Shown piece by piece: positions 7,429 through 15,185 of a stretch of 43,575 nucleotides of DNA. Below the pieces are notes generated by a model. That model was given only the letters and a program-made list of their open reading frames with translations, was not told the origin of the DNA and ran no database searches. How positions within the stretch are numbered: the stretch's first letter is position 1; every line of letters begins with the position of its first letter. This stretch comes from Gammaproteobacteria bacterium (GTDB lineage Bacteria > Pseudomonadota > Gammaproteobacteria > Pseudomonadales > Azotimanducaceae): the NCBI GenBank assembly GCA_003247835.1, contig QJYB01000050.1, positions 1-43,575 of the forward strand, read 5' to 3'. Both the position numbers and the translations under genes were made by a program.

Positions 7429-8619
7429 TCAGACCGCGCCGCGAGACGTGGGCTTGCCGAGCATCCGATCGGAGATGATGCGCAGTTGGATCTCGCTGGT
7501 CCCTTCGAAGATCTTCGTGAGCCTGGCGTCCCGCCAGTGCCGCTCCACGGCATGCAGGGTGGTGTAGCCGGCGCCGCCCAGGATCTGCAGGGCGTCGGAG
7601 GTCACCCGCTCGGCCATCTCGGACGCGTACCACTTGGCCATGGAGGCTTCCTTGTCCGCCGTGTCACCGCCGTCCATCAGGGTGGCGGCGTGGTACATGA
7701 GCTGGCGGGCGGCTTCCACCTCACTGGCCATGCGGGCCAGCTTGAAGCGCGTCTCCTGGAAATCGGAGATAGGCACGCCGAACTGGACCCGCTCGCCGCT
7801 GTAAGCCATGGCATCTTCCAGCGCACCGCGGGCAAGCCCGATGGAGCGGGCCGCCGTGTGCACACGGGCGGCGTTCAGCCAGTTCACCGCATTCTTGAAG
7901 CCTTCACCCCGACCCTCGCCGCCGGTGATGATGTTCTCCTTCGGAATCCGACAGCCGTCGAAAGCCAGCTCCCAGGTCCGCCACCCGAAGTAACCGATCT
8001 TGGGAATCGGCGCGCCCTGGCAGCCTTCGGGCAGCTCGCCGCGCGCCTTCTCGATGATGAACTGGCCGGTGCCCTTGAACCCGGCGGCCTCGGCCTCCGG
8101 CCCGTCGAAGCGGGCCAGCAGATTGATGTAGTCGGCGCCGTCGGCAAACGTGCACCAGTATTTGTTTCCGGTGATCACCCACTCGTCGCCAGAGAGCACG
8201 GCCTTGCACGCCACAGCGCGGAGATCCGAGCCGACATTCGGCTCGGACAGGGCCACCGCGGACAGGTATTCACCCTGAGCGGCCTTCCTGGTCAGCTCCT
8301 GGCGCTTCGTGAGCGGCCAGCCACCCACCCCCATCATGGAGCCTGCCCGGGCGATGATGCTCGCCACGCTCATCCAGCCGCGCGCCAGCTCCTCGGCGAT
8401 CAGCGCGTACTCGAACACGCCGAGTCCGAGCCCGCCGTAGTCCTCCGGCATGCGGATACCGAAGTAGCCCATCTCCGCCATCTTCTGCCGCAGCTCCATG
8501 GGGATGTCGCCCTTGACCGGGTCTAGCTCGTTGGCGACGGGCAGCACCTCCCTGGCGGTGAACTCGCGTGCCACGTCCTGGATCATGCGGCGCTCGTCGG
8601 TGAGATAGTGTCCGGTCAT
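7429..8619 (-). CDS. acyl-CoA dehydrogenase
   Basis: This is a typical 396-residue acyl-CoA dehydrogenase. It shows SEPNVGSD (about 125-132), a GGAGYTT segment (about 348-354) and the classic IFEGTSEIQ motif with the catalytic base E372, so it should be an active ETF-linked dehydrogenase. The frame runs on to 8880, but ATG 8619 matches the family start and is preceded by AGGAAG. It is the last gene of a minus-strand run beginning at 11946 that also encodes a CitE-like lyase, two MaoC proteins and an MmgE/PrpD protein, with short gaps throughout. By context its substrate is probably a branched or dicarboxylic acyl-CoA. That is inference, not something the sequence proves. Confidence 0.93.
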   Translation of the reverse strand: MTGHYLTDERRMIQDVAREFTAREVLPVANELDPVKGDIPMELRQKMAEMGYFGIRMPEDYGGLGLGVFEYALIAEELARGWMSVASIIARAGSMMGVGGWPLTKRQELTRKAAQGEYLSAVALSEPNVGSDLRAVACKAVLSGDEWVITGNKYWCTFADGADYINLLARFDGPEAEAAGFKGTGQFIIEKARGELPEGCQGAPIPKIGYFGWRTWELAFDGCRIPKENIITGGEGRGEGFKNAVNWLNAARVHTAARSIGLARGALEDAMAYSGERVQFGVPISDFQETRFKLARMASEVEAARQLMYHAATLMDGGDTADKEASMAKWYASEMAERVTSDALQILGGAGYTTLHAVERHWRDARLTKIFEGTSEIQLRIISDRMLGKPTSRGAV

Positions 8620-8666
8620 GCTTCTACTTCCTGATTGCTGTGCGGTTACCTGAGCCGTCGCGGCGA

Positions 8667-9578
8667 CTACATGCCGTAGAGATCGGCCCGGTCGAGCAGG
8701 TTCTGGACGATGCGGATGCTCGCTGCGTCCACCATCACCCCGTCCACGTTGATTGCACCCAGTCCCTCCTCGAGCGCCTGGGTGTAGGCCGCCTTCTGCT
8801 TGCGTGCCGAGGCGATGGCCTCGGGATCCGGCGAGAAGACGCGCTGCGCAATCTCCACCTGGGACGGATGGATGGCCCACTTGCCGACCATGCCGAGAAC
8901 GTAGGAGCGTTCCGCTTCCTTAGTGTAACCCTCGGGATTGCGGAAGTTCGCGTAGGGCCCGTCCACCGGGTCGATACCGTTCGCCCGGCAGGCGATGGTC
9001 ATCTTGTAGCGGGGGTAGTGCCAGACGTCCGGCGGGTAGCCGCCGGTCTCACCGACATGGCCGAGCTGCATCTGCTGGCTCGCCGAGTAGTCGCCCATGC
9101 CGAAGATCAGGCACTCGAGGCGATCCGAGCAGGCGGCGATGGCGTCCACGTTCATCATGCCCTCCACCTCCTCGATCAGGCACTCGATGCCGATCCGGTT
9201 CGGCAGATTCAGCTTCTTCTCCAGCTGATCCAGCAGCAAGTGCACGAACTGCACGTCGGCCGCTGACTTGGCCTTGGTCAGCATGATCGTGTCGAGCCTG
9301 GCCCCGGCACCGGTGACCACCTCGATGATGTCGTCGTGGCACCACTCGGTGTCGACGTCGTTGATGCGTACGCAGAGCGTTTTCGGCTTCCACTCCAGAT
9401 CGTTCAGCGCATCGACGATCATGCCCCGGGCACTCGGCTTGGCGCTCGGAGCCACAGCATCCTCCAGATCGAGGAAGACGTGGTCCAGCGTGAGCCCCGC
9501 CGCCTTGGTCAGCATCTTCTCCGAGCTGCCGGGCACGGACAGCTGGCAGCGGCGGGCACGTCTGGGTTGCTTGATCAT
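8667..9578 (-). CDS. CitE-like / malyl-CoA lyase family CoA-ester lyase
   Basis: This 303-residue TIM-barrel protein belongs to the HpcH/HpaI aldolase and citrate lyase beta family. It shows the N-terminal RRCQLSVPGSSEKML (about 10-24), the acidic LDLEDAVAP (about 36-44), an arginine in CVRIND (R71) and the metal-binding glutamates in GIECLIEEVEG (about 130-140). The C-terminal WAIHPSQ motif is typical. Members cleave or form malyl-CoA, methylmalyl-CoA or citramalyl-CoA, using Mg2+. ATG 9578 is chosen because GAGGAG lies about 7 nt upstream. The longer frame to 10010 overlaps the MaoC gene. The neighbouring MaoC proteins would supply the hydroxyacyl-CoA that this enzyme splits. The exact substrate is unresolved; citramalyl-CoA or beta-methylmalyl-CoA are the best candidates. 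Confidence 0.88.
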   Translation of the reverse strand: MIKQPRRARRCQLSVPGSSEKMLTKAAGLTLDHVFLDLEDAVAPSAKPSARGMIVDALNDLEWKPKTLCVRINDVDTEWCHDDIIEVVTGAGARLDTIMLTKAKSAADVQFVHLLLDQLEKKLNLPNRIGIECLIEEVEGMMNVDAIAACSDRLECLIFGMGDYSASQQMQLGHVGETGGYPPDVWHYPRYKMTIACRANGIDPVDGPYANFRNPEGYTKEAERSYVLGMVGKWAIHPSQVEIAQRVFSPDPEAIASARKQKAAYTQALEEGLGAINVDGVMVDAASIRIVQNLLDRADLYGM

Positions 9579-9607
9579 GATTGACTCCTCGATCCGTTCT
9601 GGACGGC

Positions 9608-10090
9608 TCAGGCGGCGTCGGCTGGTCGGCGCTTGATCAGCACGCGCCGTTCGCCTTCGAATACCACCTGGTCTTTCTGATTGATACCGAAATGCTTGAA
9701 GGTGACGATGCCGGCGTCTTCGCGCTCGGCCGGTTCCGTGGCCAGCACCTCGGTGAAGGCATACAGCGTATCGCCGTGGAAGACGGGTGACTTCAGGCGG
9801 ATCCCGTCGAGCGCGAGCTCGGCAAGCGCATTCTCGCCGGTGTCCTGCATGGCCAGCCCGATCACCATGGCGATGGTGACGCCGCCGAACTGCAGGCGCG
9901 AATTCCAGCCCTCGCGACCCATCGCGTTCTTCTGCATGGCGTGCTCGTTGAAGTGACCTTCGGCGGTGTTGAGCACCATGAGCGTGATCCCCACGTTGTC
10001 CTGCTCGCACATGGTCTTACCGCGGGCGTGGCGAATGACCTGACCGGGGGTGAAATCCTCGAAGTAGTTGTCCGTGCCGGTGAGGCTCAC
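9608..10090 (-). CDS. MaoC-family hydratase, putative catalytic subunit
   Basis: This is a single hotdog domain of 160 residues. Its hydration motif reads TAEGHFNEHAM (about 42-52), with His46, Asn48 and His50 near where MaoC hydratases carry the Asp/Asn-His pair. The second half has the usual VFHGDTLYAFTEV strand. It would add water to an enoyl-CoA such as itaconyl-CoA or mesaconyl-CoA. The GTG start at 10090 is chosen because GAGGAGGAG lies 6 nt upstream; the frame otherwise extends into the preceding gene. Only 13 nt separate it from the second MaoC gene, and together the two equal one double-hotdog hydratase of the mesaconyl-CoA hydratase type. Confidence 0.85.
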   Translation of the reverse strand: MSLTGTDNYFEDFTPGQVIRHARGKTMCEQDNVGITLMVLNTAEGHFNEHAMQKNAMGREGWNSRLQFGGVTIAMVIGLAMQDTGENALAELALDGIRLKSPVFHGDTLYAFTEVLATEPAEREDAGIVTFKHFGINQKDQVVFEGERRVLIKRRPADAA

Positions 10091-10103
10091 TGGTTTCTCC
10101 TCC

Positions 10104-10601
10104 TCATGCGGCCGGCTTCCGGCGCCTGACCAGGTTGGTCCGCCGGAATTCGATGACCCGTTCACCGTGCTGATTGAAGCCTTCCGTGTGCCAGGTGACG
10201 ATGCCGAATCCCTTGTTACCCTTGGACTCCCGCGCGCCCATGACCGTGGACCGGGCCGTCAACGTGTCACCCACGTAGACGGGCTTCTCGAATGCGCACC
10301 CGTCCACACCCAGGAAAGGGCCGCCGCCTTCGGAGAGATCCTCCACCGTGAGCCCGAACACGGTGTTGAAGACGAGCAGGGGGTTGACGACGGTGGCGGG
10401 GTGGCCGTGTGCCTTCGCATAGGGCTCGTTGAAGTACAGCGGGCAGAAGGACAGGGTCTGCGTCGTGAATGCGGCGTTGTCGCCCGGCGTGATGGTGCGG
10501 CCCCAGTGGTGCTCGAAGACGCGGCCTTCGGTCATGTCCTCGTAGCGGTTGCCCTTCGGTTTCAGGACCGCGCGGTCCCTGATTTCCTCGAATTCGCTCA
10601 T
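10104..10601 (-). CDS. MaoC-like hotdog protein, putative non-catalytic partner
   Basis: This 165-residue hotdog protein starts at ATG 10601. At the position where its neighbour has HFNEH it reads CPLYFNEPYA (about 53-62), so the histidines are replaced by Tyr and Pro. The GCAFEKPVYVGDTL strand (about 101-114) is typical of the family. A likely role is the substrate-binding or structural half of a heterodimer with the product of 9608-10090, as in HadAB-type dehydratases. No strong ribosome site precedes the start. The gene lies 10 nt after the end of the MmgE/PrpD gene and within the same run. A free-standing hydratase with altered chemistry is also possible. Confidence 0.82.
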   Translation of the reverse strand: MSEFEEIRDRAVLKPKGNRYEDMTEGRVFEHHWGRTITPGDNAAFTTQTLSFCPLYFNEPYAKAHGHPATVVNPLLVFNTVFGLTVEDLSEGGGPFLGVDGCAFEKPVYVGDTLTARSTVMGARESKGNKGFGIVTWHTEGFNQHGERVIEFRRTNLVRRRKPAA

Positions 10602-10611
10602 GGTTCGTCCG

Positions 10612-11946
10612 TCAGGAGGTGAGAAGTTCGGTCAGCGCGGTCGCGTCTTCGAGCCGTTCCAGGTCGCGGAGCAGGTCGATGACGCGGGCTGCACGGTCGC
10701 TGCCGAGCACGGGTACGGCGAGTGTCAGAAACTTGGCCTCGAGCTTCGTCCACTGGACATCGAGATCGCGCAGGGGAATGGCCACGTTCACCGCTTCCTC
10801 GTATGCGTGACCGTCGGCGGTACGGATGCTGACCACCGTCTCCGGCCGTGGCGTCTCGTGGGCGTGGACCGTGACCAGATCCCGGTAGCGCAGGAGGTCG
10901 GGTTCCCGGGTCAGGGCGTCGTCGAACAGCGTGATGCTGGCCGTATCGAGGCCGGTGAGCGCCATGGCCGTGGTCAGGCGCAGGCTGAACTTTGCTTCCA
11001 GACCCGTTCGCGGCTCCGGAATGTTGCAGACTCTCAGGTGCCCCTTGTCCACATGGACGTCTATGGCGGTGATGTCGCCTGGCCGGAAGCGGTTCCCTGC
11101 AGCGAGCGCTCGGGTTGCCTCGATGGCGGAATGGGTCAGGTAGCAGGCGGCGTGGTACTTGAAGCAGATGTCCTGGGTATAGGACGGAACCATCATCGCC
11201 TGCTGAAATCGCTCGATGCTGGCGGATTCCGCCTGAGTGTCCATGAATCCCTGTGGTGCTTCCAGGATGTCCGGACAGCTGGTGAAGTCCCGTGCCGCCA
11301 GGTTCGCGGACTGCAGCCCGGTGGCAGCTGCGTGACCGGCGTGCAGGGGTTTGCACATGGTGCCGAACTGGCTCTTGAGCCCGGCGGCCCGGGTGCCGGC
11401 GATGCCGAGCGCCTGATCGGTCCGCGCCGCATCCAGCTCGAGCAGCACGGAGCCTGCCGCCGCGGCGCCGAACGTGCCCAGCGTCCCCGTGTTGTGCCAG
11501 CCCCGCGCATAGTGCGCCGGACCGGCGTAGCGGCCGAGGATGCACTCCACGTCCACGCCGGCAGCAAACGCAGCTATCAGCGCTTCACCGTTGGCCTGCA
11601 GGTGCTCACCCAGCGCCAGCACGACGGGTGCGACCGGCACCGTCGGGTGCCCGGACATGGCGTTGTGCACGTCGTCGTAGTCGTGCGCGTGACCGGCAGC
11701 ACCATTGATCAGGGCCGCCTGAATGGTGCTTGCACGCTCACCGGTGCCGAGGACGCTGGCCTGGGCGTGGCCGCCCTCGGCTCTGGCCTCGTCCCGCAGG
11801 ATCCGTGTCAGCGGTTCGTTCACCCCGGCCAGAGCGACGCCGATGAAATCCAGGAGCGCCTGTTTGGCGACGGTTCGGGCGGAGTCGGGCAGGCTGGCGT
11901 AGCTGGCCGACGCGATGCGCTCGGCCAGCAGCCGGGTTGGTTGCAT
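10612..11946 (-). CDS. MmgE/PrpD family protein (2-methylcitrate dehydratase / cis-aconitate decarboxylase family)
   Basis: This 444-residue protein has the normal length for MmgE/PrpD. Residues corresponding to the active site of cis-aconitate decarboxylase are visible: D89 and neighbours in HAHDYDDVH, H100 in MSGHPT, H151 in GWHNTGTLG and K199 in MCKPLHAGHAA. The family includes 2-methylcitrate dehydratase and cis-aconitate decarboxylase, so the reaction is a dehydration or decarboxylation of a tricarboxylate or similar acid. A strong AAGGGGG ribosome site precedes ATG 11946. It is the first gene of the minus-strand run with MaoC, MaoC, CitE-like and acyl-CoA dehydrogenase genes. Only 48 bp separate it from the divergent gene at 11995. 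Confidence 0.9.
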   Translation of the reverse strand: MQPTRLLAERIASASYASLPDSARTVAKQALLDFIGVALAGVNEPLTRILRDEARAEGGHAQASVLGTGERASTIQAALINGAAGHAHDYDDVHNAMSGHPTVPVAPVVLALGEHLQANGEALIAAFAAGVDVECILGRYAGPAHYARGWHNTGTLGTFGAAAAGSVLLELDAARTDQALGIAGTRAAGLKSQFGTMCKPLHAGHAAATGLQSANLAARDFTSCPDILEAPQGFMDTQAESASIERFQQAMMVPSYTQDICFKYHAACYLTHSAIEATRALAAGNRFRPGDITAIDVHVDKGHLRVCNIPEPRTGLEAKFSLRLTTAMALTGLDTASITLFDDALTREPDLLRYRDLVTVHAHETPRPETVVSIRTADGHAYEEAVNVAIPLRDLDVQWTKLEAKFLTLAVPVLGSDRAARVIDLLRDLERLEDATALTELLTS

Positions 11947-11994
11947 TTGCGTTCCCCCTTTGCAGGATAATTACGCTAGCCGCAAAGGATGATC

Positions 11995-12879
11995 ATGGCA
12001 AATACGTCGAGCACGACCGACAAAGAGCCCGTCGCCCGTGCCTACTGCAGCGAGCAGAACCCGGCTGAGCCGCTCTGGGGCACTGCGGACACCGTGGACG
12101 TGTGGCTCTGCCTCGAGTACCGGCCGGTCTGGAAGGGCCGGGCGCTGACTGACAACGCGCTGGCGCAACGCTCCCGGGACTGGCTGGAGCAGACCGTGAC
12201 CGCACTCGCCGGCATCGGGCTCAGAGCACGCCCTCAGTTCGTGCGGCAGCCTCAGCTCGATCGGGACGACACCACGCTGCTGGTGGCGGCCAGTCACAGA
12301 ACCGTCCGCTTCAGCGGCCGCGGTTACGACTTCCTGCTCGATCTGGACCTGGCCGCTCAGCTTGCTGGCGGCGACTTCGGTGCCGGCGGCGAGGTGGTCC
12401 ACGAGCCACAGTATCTCGTCTGCACCAACGGCCAGCGGGATCTCTGCTGTGCCCGGTTCGGGCTGCCTGTCTACACCGCACTGACGGAGCGGGTGGGGGA
12501 TCGGGCCTGGCAGGTCACGCATCTGGGTGGGCACCGCTTCGCAGCCAATGTCCTGACGCTGCCCGATGCCTGCCTGTACGGCAGAGTGACGCCGGAAGCC
12601 GTGGATGAATTCGTCACGAGGGTCGATGCCGGAGAGGTCGACTTTCCCCGACTGCGTGGCCGAACCTGTTACCCGCCGCTGGTGCAGGCAGCCGAGGCAG
12701 CGATCGGACGTCAGGGTGCCCGGCTCCTGCACGTCGATGGATCTGCGGACGCCGGGTCCGTCACCTTTGCAGACCCGCACGAACGGGTGACCGTCCGGAT
12801 GAAACGTTCGGAAGCGATGAGGGTGGTGAAGAGCTGTGGGGACGAGCCCGAGGTCGTGAACCCGTTCGTGCGCGGCTGA
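11995..12879 (+). CDS. sucrase/ferredoxin-like family protein
   Basis: This 294-residue protein has a C-terminal thioredoxin-like ferredoxin half. A cysteine cluster VCTNGQRDLCC (C143, C151, C152) and the HLGGHRFAANVL signature (about 176-187) identify the Suc_Fer-like family. A further Cys18 in the N-terminal half may also take part in an iron-sulfur site, probably [2Fe-2S]. The physiological role of this family is not well established; a redox or electron-transfer role is inferred. The frame offers ATG at 11989 and 11995; the second is chosen because AAAGGA at 11984-11989 is then correctly spaced. It is divergent from the MmgE/PrpD operon, and its stop lies 4 bp from the end of the convergent acyltransferase gene. 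Confidence 0.85.
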   Translation: MANTSSTTDKEPVARAYCSEQNPAEPLWGTADTVDVWLCLEYRPVWKGRALTDNALAQRSRDWLEQTVTALAGIGLRARPQFVRQPQLDRDDTTLLVAASHRTVRFSGRGYDFLLDLDLAAQLAGGDFGAGGEVVHEPQYLVCTNGQRDLCCARFGLPVYTALTERVGDRAWQVTHLGGHRFAANVLTLPDACLYGRVTPEAVDEFVTRVDAGEVDFPRLRGRTCYPPLVQAAEAAIGRQGARLLHVDGSADAGSVTFADPHERVTVRMKRSEAMRVVKSCGDEPEVVNPFVRG

Positions 12880-12883
12880 CGCG

Positions 12884-13786
12884 TCAGCGGTTAGTCGCGG
12901 ACCCCGAGCGGGCCGCGTGTTCCAGAAACTTCCGTTCGCCCGCCGGCATCCGCTCGGCGACGAACAGACGGAGCGCGTCCGTCAGCGCATCGAGATCGTC
13001 GTCGAAGTGCGGTAGCGCCGTAGCAGTATGGAACGGCTCGCCGAGGGTGATCCGGTACGGCTGCCCGGTCTTGTTGAAGAGCTCCCGGAACAGGGTCATG
13101 TCTCTGAGCTCGTGGTGGATGGCGTAGAAGAGATAGTAGAGCCACGAGTTCCGGGCCCGGACGTGCACGGGAATCACGGGCAACTCGTACTTCACGGCCA
13201 GGTTCATGGCCGTCGGTTGCCAGGGACGTTCCTTCAATCCGCCGAGGGTGGGCTGGGCCAGCCTGCCGGAGGGAAAAATCACCACCAGCCGTTCGTCCCG
13301 GAAGGCCCGGACCATGCTGCGCACCGTTTCCTTGCGGCGCTCGTGGGTGCGTTTCAGGTCCACCCATTCCACCGGGATGATCACTTCCGCGAGTCCGGGT
13401 ACAGCCCGGATCGCGTCCCGGTTGGCGAAGAAGATCAGGTCTTCCCGCACGTTCTTCAGCGCGTCGAAGACCGCGATCCCGTCGGCGATGCCGGACGGAT
13501 GATTCGGCATGACGATGGCGCCGCCTGTGCGGGGCACATGCGCGAGACCCTCGGTCTGCACGTCCATACGGATCTGATCGGCGAGGTAGCGGAAGACGTC
13601 GAGGCCACCCATGTCCGCCACCTCATCAGTCACTCGGATCGCGTGCTGGTAGCCGAGCAGGGGATAGATGGCGGGCTTCAGCAGGCGCCAGAGCGCGGGT
13701 CGTGCCATGAGCCCGGCAGCCCGTTCTTCGATCAGCACGTCGATGATGTGCTTATCGTCCAGGCGGACCGCCGGTGCTACCGGCAT
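12884..13786 (-). CDS. 1-acylglycerol-phosphate acyltransferase-like (PlsC superfamily) protein
   Basis: This 300-residue protein carries the acyltransferase block NHPSGIADG (histidine and aspartate separated by five residues, as in OlsB- and hemolysin-like members), a FANRDAI block and IFPSGRLAQP in place of the FPEGTRS motif. It would move a fatty acyl group from acyl-CoA or acyl-ACP to a lysophospholipid or related acceptor at the inner membrane face. No clear transmembrane segment is visible. ATG 13786 lies inside the end of the upstream hydrolase gene, whose stop is at 13777-13779, so the two overlap by 10 nt and are probably translationally coupled. The frame upstream of 13786 (to 14377) is a shadow of the hydrolase gene. 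The acceptor is unknown. Confidence 0.85.
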   Translation of the reverse strand: MPVAPAVRLDDKHIIDVLIEERAAGLMARPALWRLLKPAIYPLLGYQHAIRVTDEVADMGGLDVFRYLADQIRMDVQTEGLAHVPRTGGAIVMPNHPSGIADGIAVFDALKNVREDLIFFANRDAIRAVPGLAEVIIPVEWVDLKRTHERRKETVRSMVRAFRDERLVVIFPSGRLAQPTLGGLKERPWQPTAMNLAVKYELPVIPVHVRARNSWLYYLFYAIHHELRDMTLFRELFNKTGQPYRITLGEPFHTATALPHFDDDLDALTDALRLFVAERMPAGERKFLEHAARSGSATNR

Positions 13787-14565
13787 TGCCGGAGGAATCG
13801 GAGCACCGCGTCGTTGAAAGCCTCGGGTTGCTCCATGTTCATGCCGTGACCGGCGTCCAGCGGCGCGACGGTGAGCCCGGGCATGCGGGCTTCGGCAAAG
13901 GCAGCTGCTTCCTGGAACCGGCGTTCCCGCGTTCCCCAGATCAGGCACGCGGGACGTGGGTTTTCTGCTAGTCGTGCACGCATCGAAACCTGCGGATTGG
14001 TAATGCCGATGGTATTGGCGATACCGATGGGGTCGTGGGTCTCTGCGTCGGCGAGCAGGGCCTTGTAGACGGATTCCGGCAACCGCCGACCGTGACGGGG
14101 ATGCACGGGAATCCGCACCATGGCGGCCTGCCCCCCCAGACGGATGCGCTCGGCTGCCTGTGCGGCGGTGGCGCGAAACTCCGACTGGCGTGCCTCGTCG
14201 GCAAGCCCCGATGTGGAGTTGGTGAAGAGATGACCAACCACCCGGTCTGGATGGGTGAGGGCGTATCTCAGGGTCAGGCCTGCCCCCAGGGAGTAACCGA
14301 GGAGGAACCAGCGCTCGGCACCGAGAGACTCGCGGATCCGTTCGAAGCAGTCCACGTAGTAGTCCGGATCGTAGCACTCCGCATCAGCGGGCGAAGGCGA
14401 AAGATGGTGGCCGAACAGCTCCACCGTGACCGGCCGGCAGAAGGTCGACAGGGCGTCCAGATTCAGGAGCCACTGGGCGCGGCTGGAGAGAAACCCGTGC
14501 ACGAGCAGCAGAAACGGGCCCCTGCCTTCGTGGACCTGCCAGTTGGGTTCGATAGGAGGATTCAT
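13777..14565 (-). CDS. alpha/beta hydrolase
   Basis: This 262-residue alpha/beta hydrolase has the oxyanion motif LVHGFLSS (about 21-28), a nucleophile elbow GYSLGAG (S92) and the catalytic histidine in DAGHGMNMEQP (H240). It resembles the MenH/epoxide-hydrolase-like branch, but the substrate is not evident. The gene precedes and overlaps the acyltransferase gene, so a shared role in lipid or ester metabolism is plausible. Its ATG at 14565 overlaps an ATG on the opposite strand at 14564 that belongs to the asparaginase frame; that second ATG is not the preferred start of the asparaginase gene. Confidence 0.9.
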   Translation of the reverse strand: MNPPIEPNWQVHEGRGPFLLLVHGFLSSRAQWLLNLDALSTFCRPVTVELFGHHLSPSPADAECYDPDYYVDCFERIRESLGAERWFLLGYSLGAGLTLRYALTHPDRVVGHLFTNSTSGLADEARQSEFRATAAQAAERIRLGGQAAMVRIPVHPRHGRRLPESVYKALLADAETHDPIGIANTIGITNPQVSMRARLAENPRPACLIWGTRERRFQEAAAFAEARMPGLTVAPLDAGHGMNMEQPEAFNDAVLRFLRQCR

Positions 14566-14644
14566 GTCGACCAGCGGACGTCTTGCTCAACCGACATACG
14601 GTAACGGATCATCCGGATCAACGGAAAGGGGATCGCGGATCACG

Positions 14645-15148
14645 GTGTCTGAGTCCATCCTCATTGTCACCACGGGTGGCACCATCGACAAAGTCTACTT
14701 CGACGCGAAAAGCGAATTCGAGGTGGGGGATTCGGTGGTGGCACGGTTACTCGCCCAGGCCCACGTCAGGCAGCCCTTCGAGATCGTCTCACTCATGCGC
14801 AAGGACAGCCTGGAGCTCACCGACGACGATCGGAATCGTATCAGGGCGGTCATCGCCGCCCGCCCCGAGCGGCGTGTGGTCGTGACGCATGGCACGGATA
14901 CCATGACGGACACGGCCGCCGGGCTCGCCGATCTTGCAGACAAGACCATCGTGCTGACTGGTGCCCTGTCGCCGGCGCGGTTCGCCGAAAGCGACGCGGT
15001 CTTCAACGTCGGCATGGCGTTCGGGGCGGTGCAGTCCCTGCCCGGCGGCGTATACATCTGCATGAACGGACAGGTGTTCCGTGCGGGTGAGGTAGTCAAG
15101 GATCGGGCACACAATGTTTTCATTGCCCGTTCGGAGGCTGGCGAGTGA
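14645..15148 (+). CDS. half-size asparaginase-like protein (N-terminal domain only)
   Basis: This 167-residue protein matches only the N-terminal domain of bacterial L-asparaginases, which are normally about 330 residues. The catalytic residues of that domain are present: the first Thr in VTTGGTID (T13), THGTDTMTDTA (T84, D85) and a Lys in KTIVLTGALSP (K100). The protein ends shortly after RAGEVVKD, and no remnant of a C-terminal domain follows in any frame, so this looks like a stable short form rather than a recent truncation. GTG 14645 is chosen because the conserved first strand begins directly after it. A longer frame from 14564 is possible. It precedes the D-aminoacylase-like gene by 37 nt and may share its promoter. 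Confidence 0.82.
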   Translation: MSESILIVTTGGTIDKVYFDAKSEFEVGDSVVARLLAQAHVRQPFEIVSLMRKDSLELTDDDRNRIRAVIAARPERRVVVTHGTDTMTDTAAGLADLADKTIVLTGALSPARFAESDAVFNVGMAFGAVQSLPGGVYICMNGQVFRAGEVVKDRAHNVFIARSEAGE

Positions 15149-15185
15149 TAGACTCAGGGATTCCGGGGAGGGCAGGAGAAACGTC

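Noticed and set aside
9579-10010. N-terminal extension of the CitE-like frame
   Set aside because: It is out-of-frame MaoC coding sequence; ATG 9578 with GAGGAG is the natural start.
11957-11988. Inverted repeat CCTTTGC / GCAAAGG between the divergent genes
   Set aside because: It is explained by the two facing ribosome-binding sites, so it is not strong evidence for an operator.
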